From Capnocytophaga sputigena (GTDB taxonomy: Bacteria; Bacteroidota; Bacteroidia; Flavobacteriales; Flavobacteriaceae): a DNA stretch of 64,000 nucleotides. Under the pieces are notes generated by a model, which was not told the origin of the DNA, made no database searches, and saw nothing but the letters and a program-made list of their open reading frames with translations. The translations under genes were made by a program, and so were the position numbers. Of the stretch, positions 26,979-36,083 are shown piece by piece (within the stretch, counting starts at the first letter, position 1; the number at the start of each line of letters is the position of its first letter). The stretch is taken from assembly GCF_900446695.1 (NCBI RefSeq), contig NZ_UAVP01000008.1, forward strand, positions 1 to 64,000, given 5' to 3'.

Positions 26979-27709
26979 GAAAAGAAGTCATCACTATTGT
27001 TGCTATCATTTTGCTTCTTTTAGCGGGAGCAGGATTACTATTTGTTAAATATGCCCAACAGAAAACAGCTGTTTATTACGCTGAAAAAGAAAGCAGACTC
27101 TACCGCTACTACTACGATTATTACTACGCTCATAACAAACGTTTTTCGGCTACTGAATTTTTAAAAGTTCTATCACACAAAGACCCTGAACTATACGAAT
27201 TGCTGAAAAACGGCAAAATCGTATATTACCCCAAAAAAGAAGGTTTTGCCTACCAAAGATACACATCGTCACAAAATTTTGTAGATTTTGAAGATTTTAC
27301 CTTTGCTAAATTCCTATTCTCTGATGCCAATATAGCCATAGAACCGATAATGTCTTTTAGCAAAATAGACTATGAAACTGATGTGATATATCAGTACAAA
27401 AACGATAGTTTTATAGAAAAAGAGGTATTCAACAAACGGTTACTGATAGATAAATACACTCAGCTATTGCATTGTAAAAAACCTTTTTTAGAAGAAGATT
27501 GCCTCTCCTACAACTACAATTTATGCAAAGAGGCAACCACGGTGATTTTCCCCAAAGAAGTCGTTTTTGTAAAATCGAGTTTTGAACCTGAAAGTGAAGC
27601 GATTATCAAGCAAGTTTTGCAAACACACTACACTAATACTAACGATACACTTATGGTAGTGGTAAATTTCCCCAACCTCAGTGAAGCAAAATGCTTGAAT
27701 ATCAATTAA
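26975..27709 (+). CDS. Membrane-anchored protein of unknown function
   Basis: 244 residues from ATG 26975, which overlaps the SUKH stop codon (ATGA); a longer frame start inside the SUKH gene is unlikely. One N-terminal membrane segment (about 5-24, IVAIILLLLAGAGLLFV) is followed by a Tyr/Lys/Phe-rich hydrophilic domain. No family recognised. Translational coupling suggests the SUKH protein and this protein act together. Confidence 0.8.
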   Translation: MRKEVITIVAIILLLLAGAGLLFVKYAQQKTAVYYAEKESRLYRYYYDYYYAHNKRFSATEFLKVLSHKDPELYELLKNGKIVYYPKKEGFAYQRYTSSQNFVDFEDFTFAKFLFSDANIAIEPIMSFSKIDYETDVIYQYKNDSFIEKEVFNKRLLIDKYTQLLHCKKPFLEEDCLSYNYNLCKEATTVIFPKEVVFVKSSFEPESEAIIKQVLQTHYTNTNDTLMVVVNFPNLSEAKCLNIN

Positions 27710-27719
27710 CAATTGATAA

Positions 27720-27750
27720 TTGGTTAATTGACAAATTATTACTATCTTTG
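27720..27750 (+). promoter_or_regulatory. lemA promoter
   Basis: TTGG (27720-27723), 19-nt spacer, TATCTTTG (27743-27750); ATG follows at 27784. Confidence 0.75.
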
Positions 27751-27783
27751 CCCCAATATTAATTTTTTAAGTTAAAAAAAAGA

Positions 27784-28365
27784 ATGAAAAAATCAACTCT
27801 TATCCTTATTGGAGCTGTAGTGCTCATAGGAATATTTGCTGTTTCAGCCTATAATGGCTTGGTAAACAAACAAGAACAATTGCACAGTGAGTGGGCGCAA
27901 GTAGAAACTCAATACCAACGCCGTTCCGACCTTATTCCTAACCTTGTGGCAACTGTTCAAGGTTATACCAAACACGAAAGCACTACCTTAAAAGAGGTTG
28001 TTGAGGCACGCAGCAAAGCGACACAAATCAACATCAACCCCGAGAAGTTAGATGCCGAATCATTAGCCCAATACAATAAAGCACAAGGAGAACTCTCTCA
28101 AGCCCTCGGTCGTTTGCTAATGGTTACTGAATCCTACCCTGACCTAAAAGCAAGTGAACAATTTACAGCCTTACAAGCAGAATTATCAGGTTGTGAAAAC
28201 CGCATTGCTGTAGCTCGTAAAAACTACAACAGCGCAGCAAAAGACTATAACACCTCTCGCCGCCGTTTTCCTAACAACCTCTTCGCTTCAGCTTTTGGAT
28301 TTAATGAATCTGCTTATTTTAAAGCCGATGAAGGTAGTGAAAAAGCTCCTAAAGTAAGTTTCTAA
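27784..28365 (+). CDS. lemA: LemA family protein
   Basis: 193 residues, the standard LemA length. A single N-terminal membrane helix (about 5-25) is followed by YNGLVNKQEQLHSEWAQVETQYQRRSDLIPNLV (the LemA signature, split over 24-56), and near the C-terminus NYNSAAKDYNTSRRRFPNN and AFGF. LemA is an inner-membrane protein of helical bundles with unclear role. It is paired 5 nt upstream of a TPM-domain protein, a common partner, so they probably act in the envelope together. Confidence 0.95.
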   Translation: MKKSTLILIGAVVLIGIFAVSAYNGLVNKQEQLHSEWAQVETQYQRRSDLIPNLVATVQGYTKHESTTLKEVVEARSKATQININPEKLDAESLAQYNKAQGELSQALGRLLMVTESYPDLKASEQFTALQAELSGCENRIAVARKNYNSAAKDYNTSRRRFPNNLFASAFGFNESAYFKADEGSEKAPKVSF

Positions 28366-28370
28366 AAAAA

Positions 28371-29498
28371 ATGAATAACAAGCTGTTACCTCTACTATTT
28401 TCGTTTCTCATTGGCATAGGGCTCACCTCTGCCCAAAAGGCTTATACGGTAAAGACAGTCCCTAATGTACAATTGCAGGACAGTCAGCAGTATACTACCG
28501 ACCCTCAGCACTTGCTCACAGCTGCCGAGACTGAAAGTCTTAATGCTATCTGTAGGAATTTGCGCGCTGAAAAAGGAGTGGAAATGGCAGTGGTAGTCTT
28601 GCCTCGCATTACCGACGATTATGCCGATATACGCGATTTTGGTTATGAACTTTTTACTGAATGGGGATTAGGGCGAAAAGACCAAGACAACGGCTTACTA
28701 ATGCTTTTGATCACCGAACCCGAGCAGCGAGCTATCACTATAGAAGTGGGGTATGGCTTAGAAGGGACTCTACCAGACGGCTTGTGCAAACTCATACAAA
28801 CGCGCACAATGATCCCTCTGATGAAGAAAGGACAATATGGTGCTGGACTCATTGCAGGGGCTGAAGAAATACAAAAAGTCATCTCAGGTGATTCCGACCT
28901 ACCACAACTACTGGAAGCACAAGAAAACTCAAGTTGGTGGGAAGAAATAAAAGAAATGTTTTCTGGAATATTCTATAGTGCCATAGCTTTTTTCTTTTTT
29001 ATTCTTATGATTTTTGGAAAGACTAGAAAAGAAATAAAAGAGCAAATGGCTAATCCTGCTATATCGCCTTATGTGAAGTATTTGACTATAGAAAATGTAA
29101 GCATTTCAAAAAAATACATCCCTCTACTGATAATCTTTTTCCCTATATTACCTTTTGCTATCTACTGGCATTACCATTGCAAGCGACTTAAAAAGCAATT
29201 GCTCGCCGAGATGATTTGTGAAGAATGTGAGCGTACAGGCACCACCGTTGCCGAAAAAGTAACCCGAGACACAATAGGTGATTACATAAAAATTACAGTG
29301 CAATTCCGTTGCAAAAATTGCAACCACCTGCATACAGAAGAAAAGAGCTTCAAGATTGAACACAACCGTAATTACCGACGAGGCATAGGCTTTGGCGGAG
29401 GTAGTTCGTTTGGAGGTGGCAGTTTTGGAGGCGGTAGCTTTGGTGGTTCGTTTGGAGGAGGGCGCTCTGGAGGTGGTGGCGCCTCTACAAGATTTTAA
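28371..29498 (+). CDS. TPM-domain (YgcG-like) membrane protein with glycine-rich tail
   Basis: 375 residues. Signal peptide (1-21), TPM domain about 40-175 (LTAAETESLNAICRNLRAEKGVEMAVV split; then TEWGLGRKDQDNGLLMLL and EVGYGLEGTLPDG, all family hallmarks). Membrane segments lie near 200-220 and 247-268. The cytosolic part carries CEEC and CKNC, a possible zinc ribbon, and the end is a Gly/Ser/Phe repeat (GGGSFGG units) with terminal TRF. The tail is typical of YgcG-type proteins. Operon partner of lemA. Confidence 0.93.
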   Translation: MNNKLLPLLFSFLIGIGLTSAQKAYTVKTVPNVQLQDSQQYTTDPQHLLTAAETESLNAICRNLRAEKGVEMAVVVLPRITDDYADIRDFGYELFTEWGLGRKDQDNGLLMLLITEPEQRAITIEVGYGLEGTLPDGLCKLIQTRTMIPLMKKGQYGAGLIAGAEEIQKVISGDSDLPQLLEAQENSSWWEEIKEMFSGIFYSAIAFFFFILMIFGKTRKEIKEQMANPAISPYVKYLTIENVSISKKYIPLLIIFFPILPFAIYWHYHCKRLKKQLLAEMICEECERTGTTVAEKVTRDTIGDYIKITVQFRCKNCNHLHTEEKSFKIEHNRNYRRGIGFGGGSSFGGGSFGGGSFGGSFGGGRSGGGGASTRF

Positions 29499-29518
29499 AA
29501 CAATTGATAATAAGCAAA

Positions 29519-29555
29519 AAAGCTGTCTAACATTTCTTTGTTAGACAGCTTTTTG
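29519..29555. terminator. Bidirectional terminator
   Basis: AAAAAGCTGTCTAAC and GTTAGACAGCTTTTT form a perfect hairpin with A-run and T-run, ending the lemA unit (plus) and the gene at 29574 (minus). Confidence 0.9.
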
Positions 29556-29573
29556 TATTTCATTTTTTGTCAA

Positions 29574-30911
29574 TTAAAAAAAGTATTCTTTAAAGGTCTT
29601 TATATCGAGATAGCCTCGCTTACCACCTTCTTCTATCTCATAGAAATGAAAAGTACATTTTTTAACCTCATTGTAAGAAGGCTCTTTTTGCTGAGGATAG
29701 AATCCTTTTTTGTTGTCTTTCTCAAAAAAGAACTGATTATTGCTTTCATAATACAATTTATCATATACTATTGGTAGCAATTCTTCTTCTGTAAATTTTT
29801 CTTCTGGAGTAAGTTTACAAAGAAGCAATCCTTTATAACCGTTCTTTTCAACTCTTAAATAATACAAGTTTTTATCGCGATGTATCTCGGTTATTGTTTC
29901 ACCCATTTCTTTTACAACAGAACGTTTTTTACTGAGATACTCACCCCATAGCTCACCTATATGCAATTGCGTGTTAGAGATAACATAACAGTCATCTCCC
30001 TTATTAAGATTAGGAAGCTCTGTTACTTTTTTGCCATAAGCATCGTAGTAAGCCGCTCCACTTTCCTTGAGTACCTCTATCCCCATATCATAGAGATAAA
30101 ACGCTTTTATATCACCTATATCCATCTTATCCTGATGCAGATTATAAACTTCTATCTTCCCATTATTTTCTGTAACAAATATACTCTCAGAATAGTAAAT
30201 ATTGTCATATTCATCAGGTAATACCTTAGCTCCCAATATGTTTACCAACTCGTATTTATCTGCTTTAGGCTTTTTGAAATACAAGTCTTTATGTCCCATA
30301 GCATCAGCTATATAGCCTTTATCAAGCTGAATAGGTTCCAACTCCCCACTGATGTTATATCCCACTAACTCATCTCTATCTTTAAAAGGAAGCAAGGCGT
30401 TGTATATACGATTCCAGCTATACCCTTTCCCTAATAGATAAATACACTTATCCTTAGATAGTTGGATTACAATAGGTACGAACGACAATGAAGTAGATTT
30501 GTACGCTTCCAAGTACTGTTCAACTATATACGATGTATTGACAAAACTGAGTATTACCCCTCCGCCTAAAGACCATTTTTTCTTATTAAAATCAGCATAC
30601 GTTGTACTGCGAAGATCTTTGGTATAGAAAACTCCCTTTTCCTCTAATTCCTTTTTAATTTTTCGTTTTTTAATCGTAGCTACTTCTTTTAGAGAAAGAT
30701 TATACATTTTGTTATTCTGTATATCTCTTTCCTCTTTGCATTCCAATTGATATGCAATATAATCACCCTTCTCTTTTATGTAATAAAAAGTAAAGCCTAC
30801 CCGTTCATCAACAGCTATAATGTCAATTTCTTTAGGAGTGGAGAGCGTATATTGTGCTTCCACTGATAAACTACAAAAGAATAGAAAAAGAATTGTTATG
30901 AGGTGTTTCAT
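29574..30911 (-). CDS. Exported protein of unknown function, WG-repeat-like
   Basis: 445 residues with a signal peptide (1-19, ending VEAQ). The body is beta-rich with repeats of the kind (Y/F)xLVN(I)LGAKVLPDEYDNIYYS, GIEVLKESGAAYYDAYGKKV, and KGFYPQQ, reminiscent of degenerate WG or KELCH-like propeller units. I cannot assign a family. It lies 12 nt downstream of a SpoU methyltransferase gene and may be cotranscribed. Confidence 0.75.
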   Translation of the reverse strand: MKHLITILFLFFCSLSVEAQYTLSTPKEIDIIAVDERVGFTFYYIKEKGDYIAYQLECKEERDIQNNKMYNLSLKEVATIKKRKIKKELEEKGVFYTKDLRSTTYADFNKKKWSLGGGVILSFVNTSYIVEQYLEAYKSTSLSFVPIVIQLSKDKCIYLLGKGYSWNRIYNALLPFKDRDELVGYNISGELEPIQLDKGYIADAMGHKDLYFKKPKADKYELVNILGAKVLPDEYDNIYYSESIFVTENNGKIEVYNLHQDKMDIGDIKAFYLYDMGIEVLKESGAAYYDAYGKKVTELPNLNKGDDCYVISNTQLHIGELWGEYLSKKRSVVKEMGETITEIHRDKNLYYLRVEKNGYKGLLLCKLTPEEKFTEEELLPIVYDKLYYESNNQFFFEKDNKKGFYPQQKEPSYNEVKKCTFHFYEIEEGGKRGYLDIKTFKEYFF

Positions 30912-30923
30912 ATTCGTAATTCG

Positions 30924-31733
30924 TTATTCGTAGTTTGTCATTACCCTTTGGCGTTTTGCCTCAAAGATGAGTACAGCAGCAGCTACTGATACATTCATAG
31001 AATCGATTACACCTTCCATTGGGATGATGATATTCTGGGTACTATGAGTAAGCCATTCATCAGTAAGACCTTGGTCTTCAGTGCCTACTACTATGGCTGA
31101 GGCTTCACTAAACGACACTTCGTAGTAAGGCTTAGATGCCGTGAGAGCCGCACAATAACTGCTGATGTTTTTAGCTTTCAGAAAATCAATAACCTCAGCA
31201 GTAGTACCAGTGGCGATAGGCACCGTGAACACACAGCCCACACTTGAGCGGATGATATTCGGGTTATAGAGGTCGGTTTTAGGGTTGGCGATAATCACAG
31301 CATCTATATGGGCAGCATCGGCAGTGCGGAGGAGAGCCCCTATATTCCCCGGTTTTTCGGGAGCTTCGGCTACCAATAGCAAAGGTTTTTTAGTGCTGAA
31401 TGCCAAAGTGTCTAAACCGTGTTTTTTTACCTCTACCAAAGCTATCACCCCCTCAGTAGAACTGCGATAGCTAATCTTCTCATAGACTTCTTTGCTGATA
31501 GCAATAGGCGTGAGTTTTTGGGTAGTATAACTGAGCAATTCATTAAGTTGTCGCTCACTGAAGATATCCGGCTGATATAGAAGATTTTCAAGGCTATAGC
31601 CTCCTTGCAAAGCCAAACGTATTTCGCGCGCGCCTTCTACTACGCATAAACCTTGCTTCTTGCGTTCGCGCGATTTCTCACTCAAAAGAGCTATTTTCTT
31701 TATTAAAGGATTTTGAGTACTCGTGATGTTCAT
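30924..31733 (-). CDS. SpoU/TrmH-family RNA 2'-O-methyltransferase
   Basis: 269 residues. N-terminal substrate-binding domain (about 1-95, with ARE.RLAL and LLYQPDI), then SPOUT trefoil-knot domain with motif 1 APEKPGNIGALLRTADA (126-142), motif 2 IVVGTEDQGLTDEW (about 209-222) and motif 3 IPMEGVIDSMNVSVAAAV (235-252). These enzymes methylate ribose 2'-OH groups of rRNA or tRNA using S-adenosylmethionine. The two-domain layout favours rRNA (RlmB/TsnR-like) but the target is open. A second such enzyme is at 57687. Confidence 0.93.
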   Translation of the reverse strand: MNITSTQNPLIKKIALLSEKSRERKKQGLCVVEGAREIRLALQGGYSLENLLYQPDIFSERQLNELLSYTTQKLTPIAISKEVYEKISYRSSTEGVIALVEVKKHGLDTLAFSTKKPLLLVAEAPEKPGNIGALLRTADAAHIDAVIIANPKTDLYNPNIIRSSVGCVFTVPIATGTTAEVIDFLKAKNISSYCAALTASKPYYEVSFSEASAIVVGTEDQGLTDEWLTHSTQNIIIPMEGVIDSMNVSVAAAVLIFEAKRQRVMTNYE

Positions 31734-31756
31734 TTTTAGATAATAGGTAAGAGATA

Positions 31757-31786
31757 AGAAAAAGCTACCTACTTACGTAGGCAGCT
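31757..31786 (-). terminator. Terminator of the small gene at 31793
   Basis: On the minus strand GCTGCCTAC and GTAGGTAGC form a hairpin followed by TTTTTC; only 7 nt from the stop codon of the 65-residue gene. Confidence 0.8.
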
Positions 31787-31792
31787 TTATTA

Positions 31793-31990
31793 TTATTTAT
31801 CCATAAGCACCTTGCAGTGGGATAGTTCGGGCTTATTTTTAGTGTAGGCATCGAGCCAAACTTTTAGTTCTTCTACTTCATAGGGCAATAGTCTATCTAT
31901 TGCTTTTTTGAGTTCTTTGTAAAATAAGTTTGGATCGAAACTTACCTTTGATAAAATCATTTTTGTGTACTCAAACATTGCACGTTTCAT
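31793..31990 (-). CDS. Small conserved-looking protein, 65 residues
   Basis: 65 residues, basic at the start and helical (FYKELKKAIDRLLPYEVEELKVWLDAY). Its own promoter (32019-32050) and terminator (31757-31786) support it as a real gene. No family recognised. It may bind nucleic acid or protein; nothing in the sequence decides. Confidence 0.8.
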   Translation of the reverse strand: MKRAMFEYTKMILSKVSFDPNLFYKELKKAIDRLLPYEVEELKVWLDAYTKNKPELSHCKVLMDK

Positions 31991-32018
31991 AATAGATAGG
32001 TTTTAATGTTTTATTGTA

Positions 32019-32050
32019 CAAATGTAGCTAATAAAAATGATATGAACAAG
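32019..32050 (-). promoter_or_regulatory. Promoter of the 65-residue gene
   Basis: CTTG (32047-32050), 20-nt spacer, TACATTTG (32019-32026) on the minus strand, about 29 nt before the ATG. Confidence 0.65.
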
Positions 32051-32084
32051 TTTTAGGATGTTAATTTTGTGTTAAAGTCCATAA

Positions 32085-33857
32085 CTATTTCAGTTTCACA
32101 TCATATTCTAAACGGGCTTGTACCCCGCGTTGTTGGGCGATGCGTTTTATCTGCTGATATACTTCATAAGCTTCTACCCCCATTTCGTCACGCAGGTTAT
32201 TTCCTCTTAACTGAGCACCAAAACGGCGGAACATTGTTTTGAAATCCATCTCGAATACAGGATAAGAAATCGTACGATATTCTTTAAGTCCGTTATCTTT
32301 AGCGGCGTAGGCAATAGCATCGTTGAGAGAACCGAGTTCATCTACCAAACCATTAGCAAGGGCTTCTTTACCACTCCACACTCTTCCTTGTGCGATAGAG
32401 TCTATTTGAGCTACTGTTTTGCCACGTCCTTGGGCTACACGGTCTAAAAATACAGTATACACTTGTTCAATAGATTCGGTCATTTCTTTTCTGAATTGTT
32501 CAGTAGGCTTTTGATAAAGGCTATACCATTGAGCATTAGGGTGAGTGCTTACCGTTTCGGCAGTTATACCCCAATTAGTAGCTAAAGCATTTACGTTAGG
32601 AATCACGCCAAATACCCCGATAGATCCTGTAATGGTACCTTCTTCAGCAAAAATGCGATTGGCATTACAAGCTATATAATAACCACCTGAAGCAGCGTAA
32701 TTACCCATAGACACATATACCTTTTTCTTCTTTTTAGTTATCTCTATTTCTCGATGCATCAACTCTGAAGCTAAGGCATCACCGCCAGGGGAATTGATGC
32801 GGAGGACAATTGCTTTTACTTCTTTTTTATCGGCGGCTTTGCGCAAAGCACGGATAATGGTTTCGTTACCCACTACTTCGGCACGACCTTCGCCTTGCAT
32901 AATCTCGCCATCGGCATAGATAACCGCGATTTTATCTTTAGTTTTATGCTCTGTGGCTTTACCCACCACTGCTTCAGCGTAATCTTCTATATTGATAAAA
33001 TCTACTTTATCAATACTCTTGCTACCGGTTTTGTCGCAGATAATTTTCTCAAACTCATCACGGTAGAGGATATCGTCTACTAATCCGTTGTTTTTAGCAA
33101 GTTGGGCATTACGTCCGTTTACATTTGTAGCAATTTCGTTAAGCTTTTCGACAGAGATGTTGCGGCTTTGAGAGATATCGGCAGCAATCACACCCCACAT
33201 TGCATTGAGCAATTGTGAGATTTGCAATCGGTTGTTATCGCTCATCTTATTGTCTAAGAAAGGTTCTACAGCACTTTTGTATTTACCGTGGCGAATGACT
33301 TCCATTTGCACCCCTGTTTTCTCTTGCAAACCTTTGAAGAAAAGCACTTCGGAAGAAAGTCCCCGCAAAGCAACACTTCCCAGCTGACTTATATAAATTT
33401 TATCGGCAACACTTTGAAGATAATAGTCGAGTTGAGAAATTTCATCGTTATAAGCTAAGACGAATTTTCCAGAAGTTTTGAAATCTATTAGGGCTTTGCG
33501 CAGTTCTTGAGCAAACGCCAAACCGCCAATATTACCCGTACTTTTGAGGTAAATACCCTTGATACGTTTATCGATTTTGGCATTTTGAATAGCTTTAAGG
33601 GTAGTGTTCAGTCCGTTGTAAGACTGAGAGGTATAGTCGAAATCCTTAAAACTAACACGCTCACCATAGTCGGTAAGAGGCTCGTTGAAAGCGAGTTCTA
33701 ATACTGAATTGTCTTTCACGGTTATTTCTTCACCTGAGGAGCTTCCTACTACTGAACCTATCATCACAGAAATGAAGACAAGGAAAAGGAGGAGACATAT
33801 CCCCATAGAGATAAAGAATCCTAAAATTGTAGCTAAGAGGGTTTTGAAAAAAGTCAT
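32085..33857 (-). CDS. sppA: Signal peptide peptidase SppA, 67K type
   Basis: 590 residues, the long form with two tandem S49 domains. One N-terminal membrane helix (about 5-35). The first domain carries the lysine-bearing region (YKSAVEPFL..., about residue 200); the second holds the catalytic serine in MGNYAASGGYYIACNA (about 388-402) and RINSPGGDALASE. These serine-lysine proteases clear leftover signal peptides in the inner membrane. It ends a minus-strand series with the DtxR regulator, DUF3298 protein and cysH, 17 nt after cysH. Confidence 0.95.
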   Translation of the reverse strand: MTFFKTLLATILGFFISMGICLLLFLVFISVMIGSVVGSSSGEEITVKDNSVLELAFNEPLTDYGERVSFKDFDYTSQSYNGLNTTLKAIQNAKIDKRIKGIYLKSTGNIGGLAFAQELRKALIDFKTSGKFVLAYNDEISQLDYYLQSVADKIYISQLGSVALRGLSSEVLFFKGLQEKTGVQMEVIRHGKYKSAVEPFLDNKMSDNNRLQISQLLNAMWGVIAADISQSRNISVEKLNEIATNVNGRNAQLAKNNGLVDDILYRDEFEKIICDKTGSKSIDKVDFINIEDYAEAVVGKATEHKTKDKIAVIYADGEIMQGEGRAEVVGNETIIRALRKAADKKEVKAIVLRINSPGGDALASELMHREIEITKKKKKVYVSMGNYAASGGYYIACNANRIFAEEGTITGSIGVFGVIPNVNALATNWGITAETVSTHPNAQWYSLYQKPTEQFRKEMTESIEQVYTVFLDRVAQGRGKTVAQIDSIAQGRVWSGKEALANGLVDELGSLNDAIAYAAKDNGLKEYRTISYPVFEMDFKTMFRRFGAQLRGNNLRDEMGVEAYEVYQQIKRIAQQRGVQARLEYDVKLK

Positions 33858-33874
33858 ATTATCAATTTGTCAAT

Positions 33875-34579
33875 TTATTTATGTTCGTGGAGACCGCATT
33901 CCTTTTTGCTATTGCTTTCCCACCACCAACGACCGGCACGAAAATCTTCACCTTCTTTGATAGCGCGGGTACAAGGAGCGCAACCTATGCTCACAAAACC
34001 TTTGTCGTGCAATACGTTGTACGGAATGTTATGCGCTTTAATAAAGGCTTTGGTATCTTCGAAAGTCCAGTGGAGTATAGGGTTATACTTAAAGAGCTGA
34101 AAGGTATCGTCCCACTCGAGTATAGGGAGGTCTTTGCGGGCTGTACTTTGGTCGGCACGGAGTCCTGTGACCCATACCTTTTTACCTTTGAGCGCTCTGC
34201 CAAGAGGTTCTACCTTGCGGATATGGCAGCACTCTTTGCGGAGTTCTACTGAACGGTAGAATGATAGAGGTCCATTTTTATGTACATACTCTTCTATATC
34301 AGTTGTTTTAGGATAATAGGGCAAGATGTGTGTGTTGTAACGTTCATCAGTACTTTCCCAAACTGAATAAGTTTCGTTGAACAAGCGCCCTGTATCTAAA
34401 GTAAAAATACTGATAGGGATTTGGTTCGCCAAAATGAGATGTGTAACAGCTTGGTCTTCCAATCCAAAGCTAGTAGAGAAGACAATTTCATTAGGAAATT
34501 GTTCAGCTAAAAAAGCGAGACCTTCTATTTCAGTTTTTTGTAAGAGAGCGTTATGGAGTGTTGCTAATTGTTCTTTCAT
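33875..34579 (-). CDS. cysH: Adenylyl-sulfate (APS) reductase, CysH family
   Basis: 234 residues. The PAPS-reductase fold is marked by FSTSFGLEDQAVTH (about 34-47), FTLDTGRLFNETY, KGKKVWVTGLRADQS, and the catalytic KKECGLH at the C-terminus. A CC (residues about 120-121) and a CxxC (in GCAPCTR) bind the 4Fe-4S cluster, which indicates an APS reductase rather than a PAPS reductase. It reduces activated sulfate to sulfite for cysteine synthesis. Other sulfate genes are not in this window. Confidence 0.93.
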   Translation of the reverse strand: MKEQLATLHNALLQKTEIEGLAFLAEQFPNEIVFSTSFGLEDQAVTHLILANQIPISIFTLDTGRLFNETYSVWESTDERYNTHILPYYPKTTDIEEYVHKNGPLSFYRSVELRKECCHIRKVEPLGRALKGKKVWVTGLRADQSTARKDLPILEWDDTFQLFKYNPILHWTFEDTKAFIKAHNIPYNVLHDKGFVSIGCAPCTRAIKEGEDFRAGRWWWESNSKKECGLHEHK

Positions 34580-34583
34580 TATA

Positions 34584-35363
34584 TTATTTATGATCGGCGA
34601 AAGTGAGGTAAGGCATAATCTCTTTGATAGGCACTTTCACTTCAAAAGGTTTATCTAAATAAGGTGCAATTTCAAAAGGATCGTAGTACAAGATGAGAGC
34701 ATCGGCAGCAATTCCCATTTTGTTAGGAAGGCAAAATACTCCATCTTCAAAATCTATTTTTTTATCGGCTAATTGATTTTCAGGAGCGTTCTCTTTTGCT
34801 TTTTTGAAATAGCGTTCGGCAATTTGAGTTACTTTTTGGTCATCAGTAAAAAGATTTTCATTAGTAATTACCTCACCGTTATCGAGTGCAAAGTGAGTGA
34901 ACACTTTAGTTTGTATAGGTTGCGCTTCACCAGTAGCAGCATAGCGTTTAGAGACTAAAGATAACATTTTGCTATTCTGCCACATAATGCTATCGGTAAC
35001 AATAAACTCGAAAGCTGGGAGATCGGGGAAATGACCGTGAAGTTTGTAGTAGTCATTGCTCAAACTATCTAAGGCTTTTTCAATACTGATACCTTCCACT
35101 TGCAAAGTATCCTCATTAGAAAGGAGGAAGTTAGAGATTTGCATTTCTATTTCTTTATTGAAATTCTGTGCGAACTCGCTATTGCCTTTGCAGTGCAAAT
35201 AATTCAAGCTCACTGAGAAGCAATCGTCTTCGCAATTTTCGTCGCTGCGTTCTATTGTTTTCTCTTCAAAACGGAGTTTGCTAAAATAATTATAGGTGCA
35301 ATAAGCTCCAGCTATTATTACAGCAATTAGGGCTATAATGAGGGTTAGTTTTTTCTTATTCAT
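34584..35363 (-). CDS. DUF3298-domain membrane-anchored protein
   Basis: 259 residues. N-terminal membrane helix (about 6-25). The C-terminal part has the DUF3298 style: TKVFTHFALDNGEVITNENLFTDD, then a QIAERYFKKA helix, and FCLPNKMGIAADALILYYDPFEIAPYLDKPFEVKVPIKEI split over about 205-250. Such domains occur in RsiV-like anti-sigma factors and in lysozyme-binding proteins, but the cytosolic anti-sigma part is absent. Overlaps the regulator gene by 4 nt. Confidence 0.85.
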   Translation of the reverse strand: MNKKKLTLIIALIAVIIAGAYCTYNYFSKLRFEEKTIERSDENCEDDCFSVSLNYLHCKGNSEFAQNFNKEIEMQISNFLLSNEDTLQVEGISIEKALDSLSNDYYKLHGHFPDLPAFEFIVTDSIMWQNSKMLSLVSKRYAATGEAQPIQTKVFTHFALDNGEVITNENLFTDDQKVTQIAERYFKKAKENAPENQLADKKIDFEDGVFCLPNKMGIAADALILYYDPFEIAPYLDKPFEVKVPIKEIMPYLTFADHK

Positions 35364-36025
35364 TTTTCTTTAATATTTCCATTGACATATATATTTCTGC
35401 AAACCATTGCAGATAGATTGATATGTTTATCATTTACTAATAGGAACATAGAGTCGTCAAAAGGTTCTTTACTGAGTACTTCTATCTCGTCGCCCAAAGC
35501 AATATTCATTTTATTGAGATATACCAAAAACTCCTTAGAGGTGTTCTTTACTGCTACACACACTCCCTTATCGCCTTGCTTGAGTTCGCTTAAAAGGGTT
35601 TGGATAGTGGTAGTGAAAACGCCCTCTTTATTAGGAATTGGGTCGCCGTGAGGGTCTTTTTGAGGAAAGCCTAAGAAAGCATCGAGGCGTTCTATCAATT
35701 TTTCGGACTGGATATGTTCTAACTCTTCGGCTATTTCGTGCACTTCGTCCCAAGAAAAGTTGAGTTTTTCTACCAAAAACACTTCCCACAAGCGGTGTTT
35801 GCGAATGATGCTGATGGCTTTTTGAGTACCTTTTTTGGTAAGGGTAACCCCTTGGTATTTCACGTAGTTGATGAGTTGTTTATCGGCTAATTTTTTGAGC
35901 ATATCGGTTACCGATGAAGCTTTGTTATTCATCACTTCGGCAATAGCATTGGTGCTGACAGCTTCTTTAGTATCGGCATAGAGATGAAAGATAGCTTTCA
36001 AGTGATTTTCTTCTGATAAGGTCAT
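35360..36025 (-). CDS. DtxR/MntR-family metal-dependent transcriptional regulator
   Basis: 221 residues in three parts: winged helix (1-65; SEENHLKAIFHL, TNAIAEVMNNKASSVTDMLKKL), metal-binding dimerisation domain (65-140; RKHRLWEVFLVEKLNFSWDEVHEIAEELEH split, with His, Glu and Cys-free ligands), and a C-terminal FeoA/SH3-like part (150-221). The family represses metal transport or storage genes when Mn2+ or Fe2+ is bound. First gene of the dtxR-DUF3298-cysH-sppA series, which suggests metal control of sulfate reduction, but its usual targets are metal transporters elsewhere. Confidence 0.92.
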   Translation of the reverse strand: MTLSEENHLKAIFHLYADTKEAVSTNAIAEVMNNKASSVTDMLKKLADKQLINYVKYQGVTLTKKGTQKAISIIRKHRLWEVFLVEKLNFSWDEVHEIAEELEHIQSEKLIERLDAFLGFPQKDPHGDPIPNKEGVFTTTIQTLLSELKQGDKGVCVAVKNTSKEFLVYLNKMNIALGDEIEVLSKEPFDDSMFLLVNDKHINLSAMVCRNIYVNGNIKEK

Positions 36026-36044
36026 TTTTTCTTTATTTTTAAGA

Positions 36045-36072
36045 CAAAAAACCGCCTTTTACATTGGCGGTT
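36045..36072 (-). terminator. Terminator of the HU/SPOR-thioesterase unit
   Basis: On the minus strand GAACCGCC and GGCGGTT pair, followed by TTTTTTG. It closes the unit that starts at the tRNA-Arg promoter. Confidence 0.85.
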
Positions 36073-36083
36073 CTACTATTACA

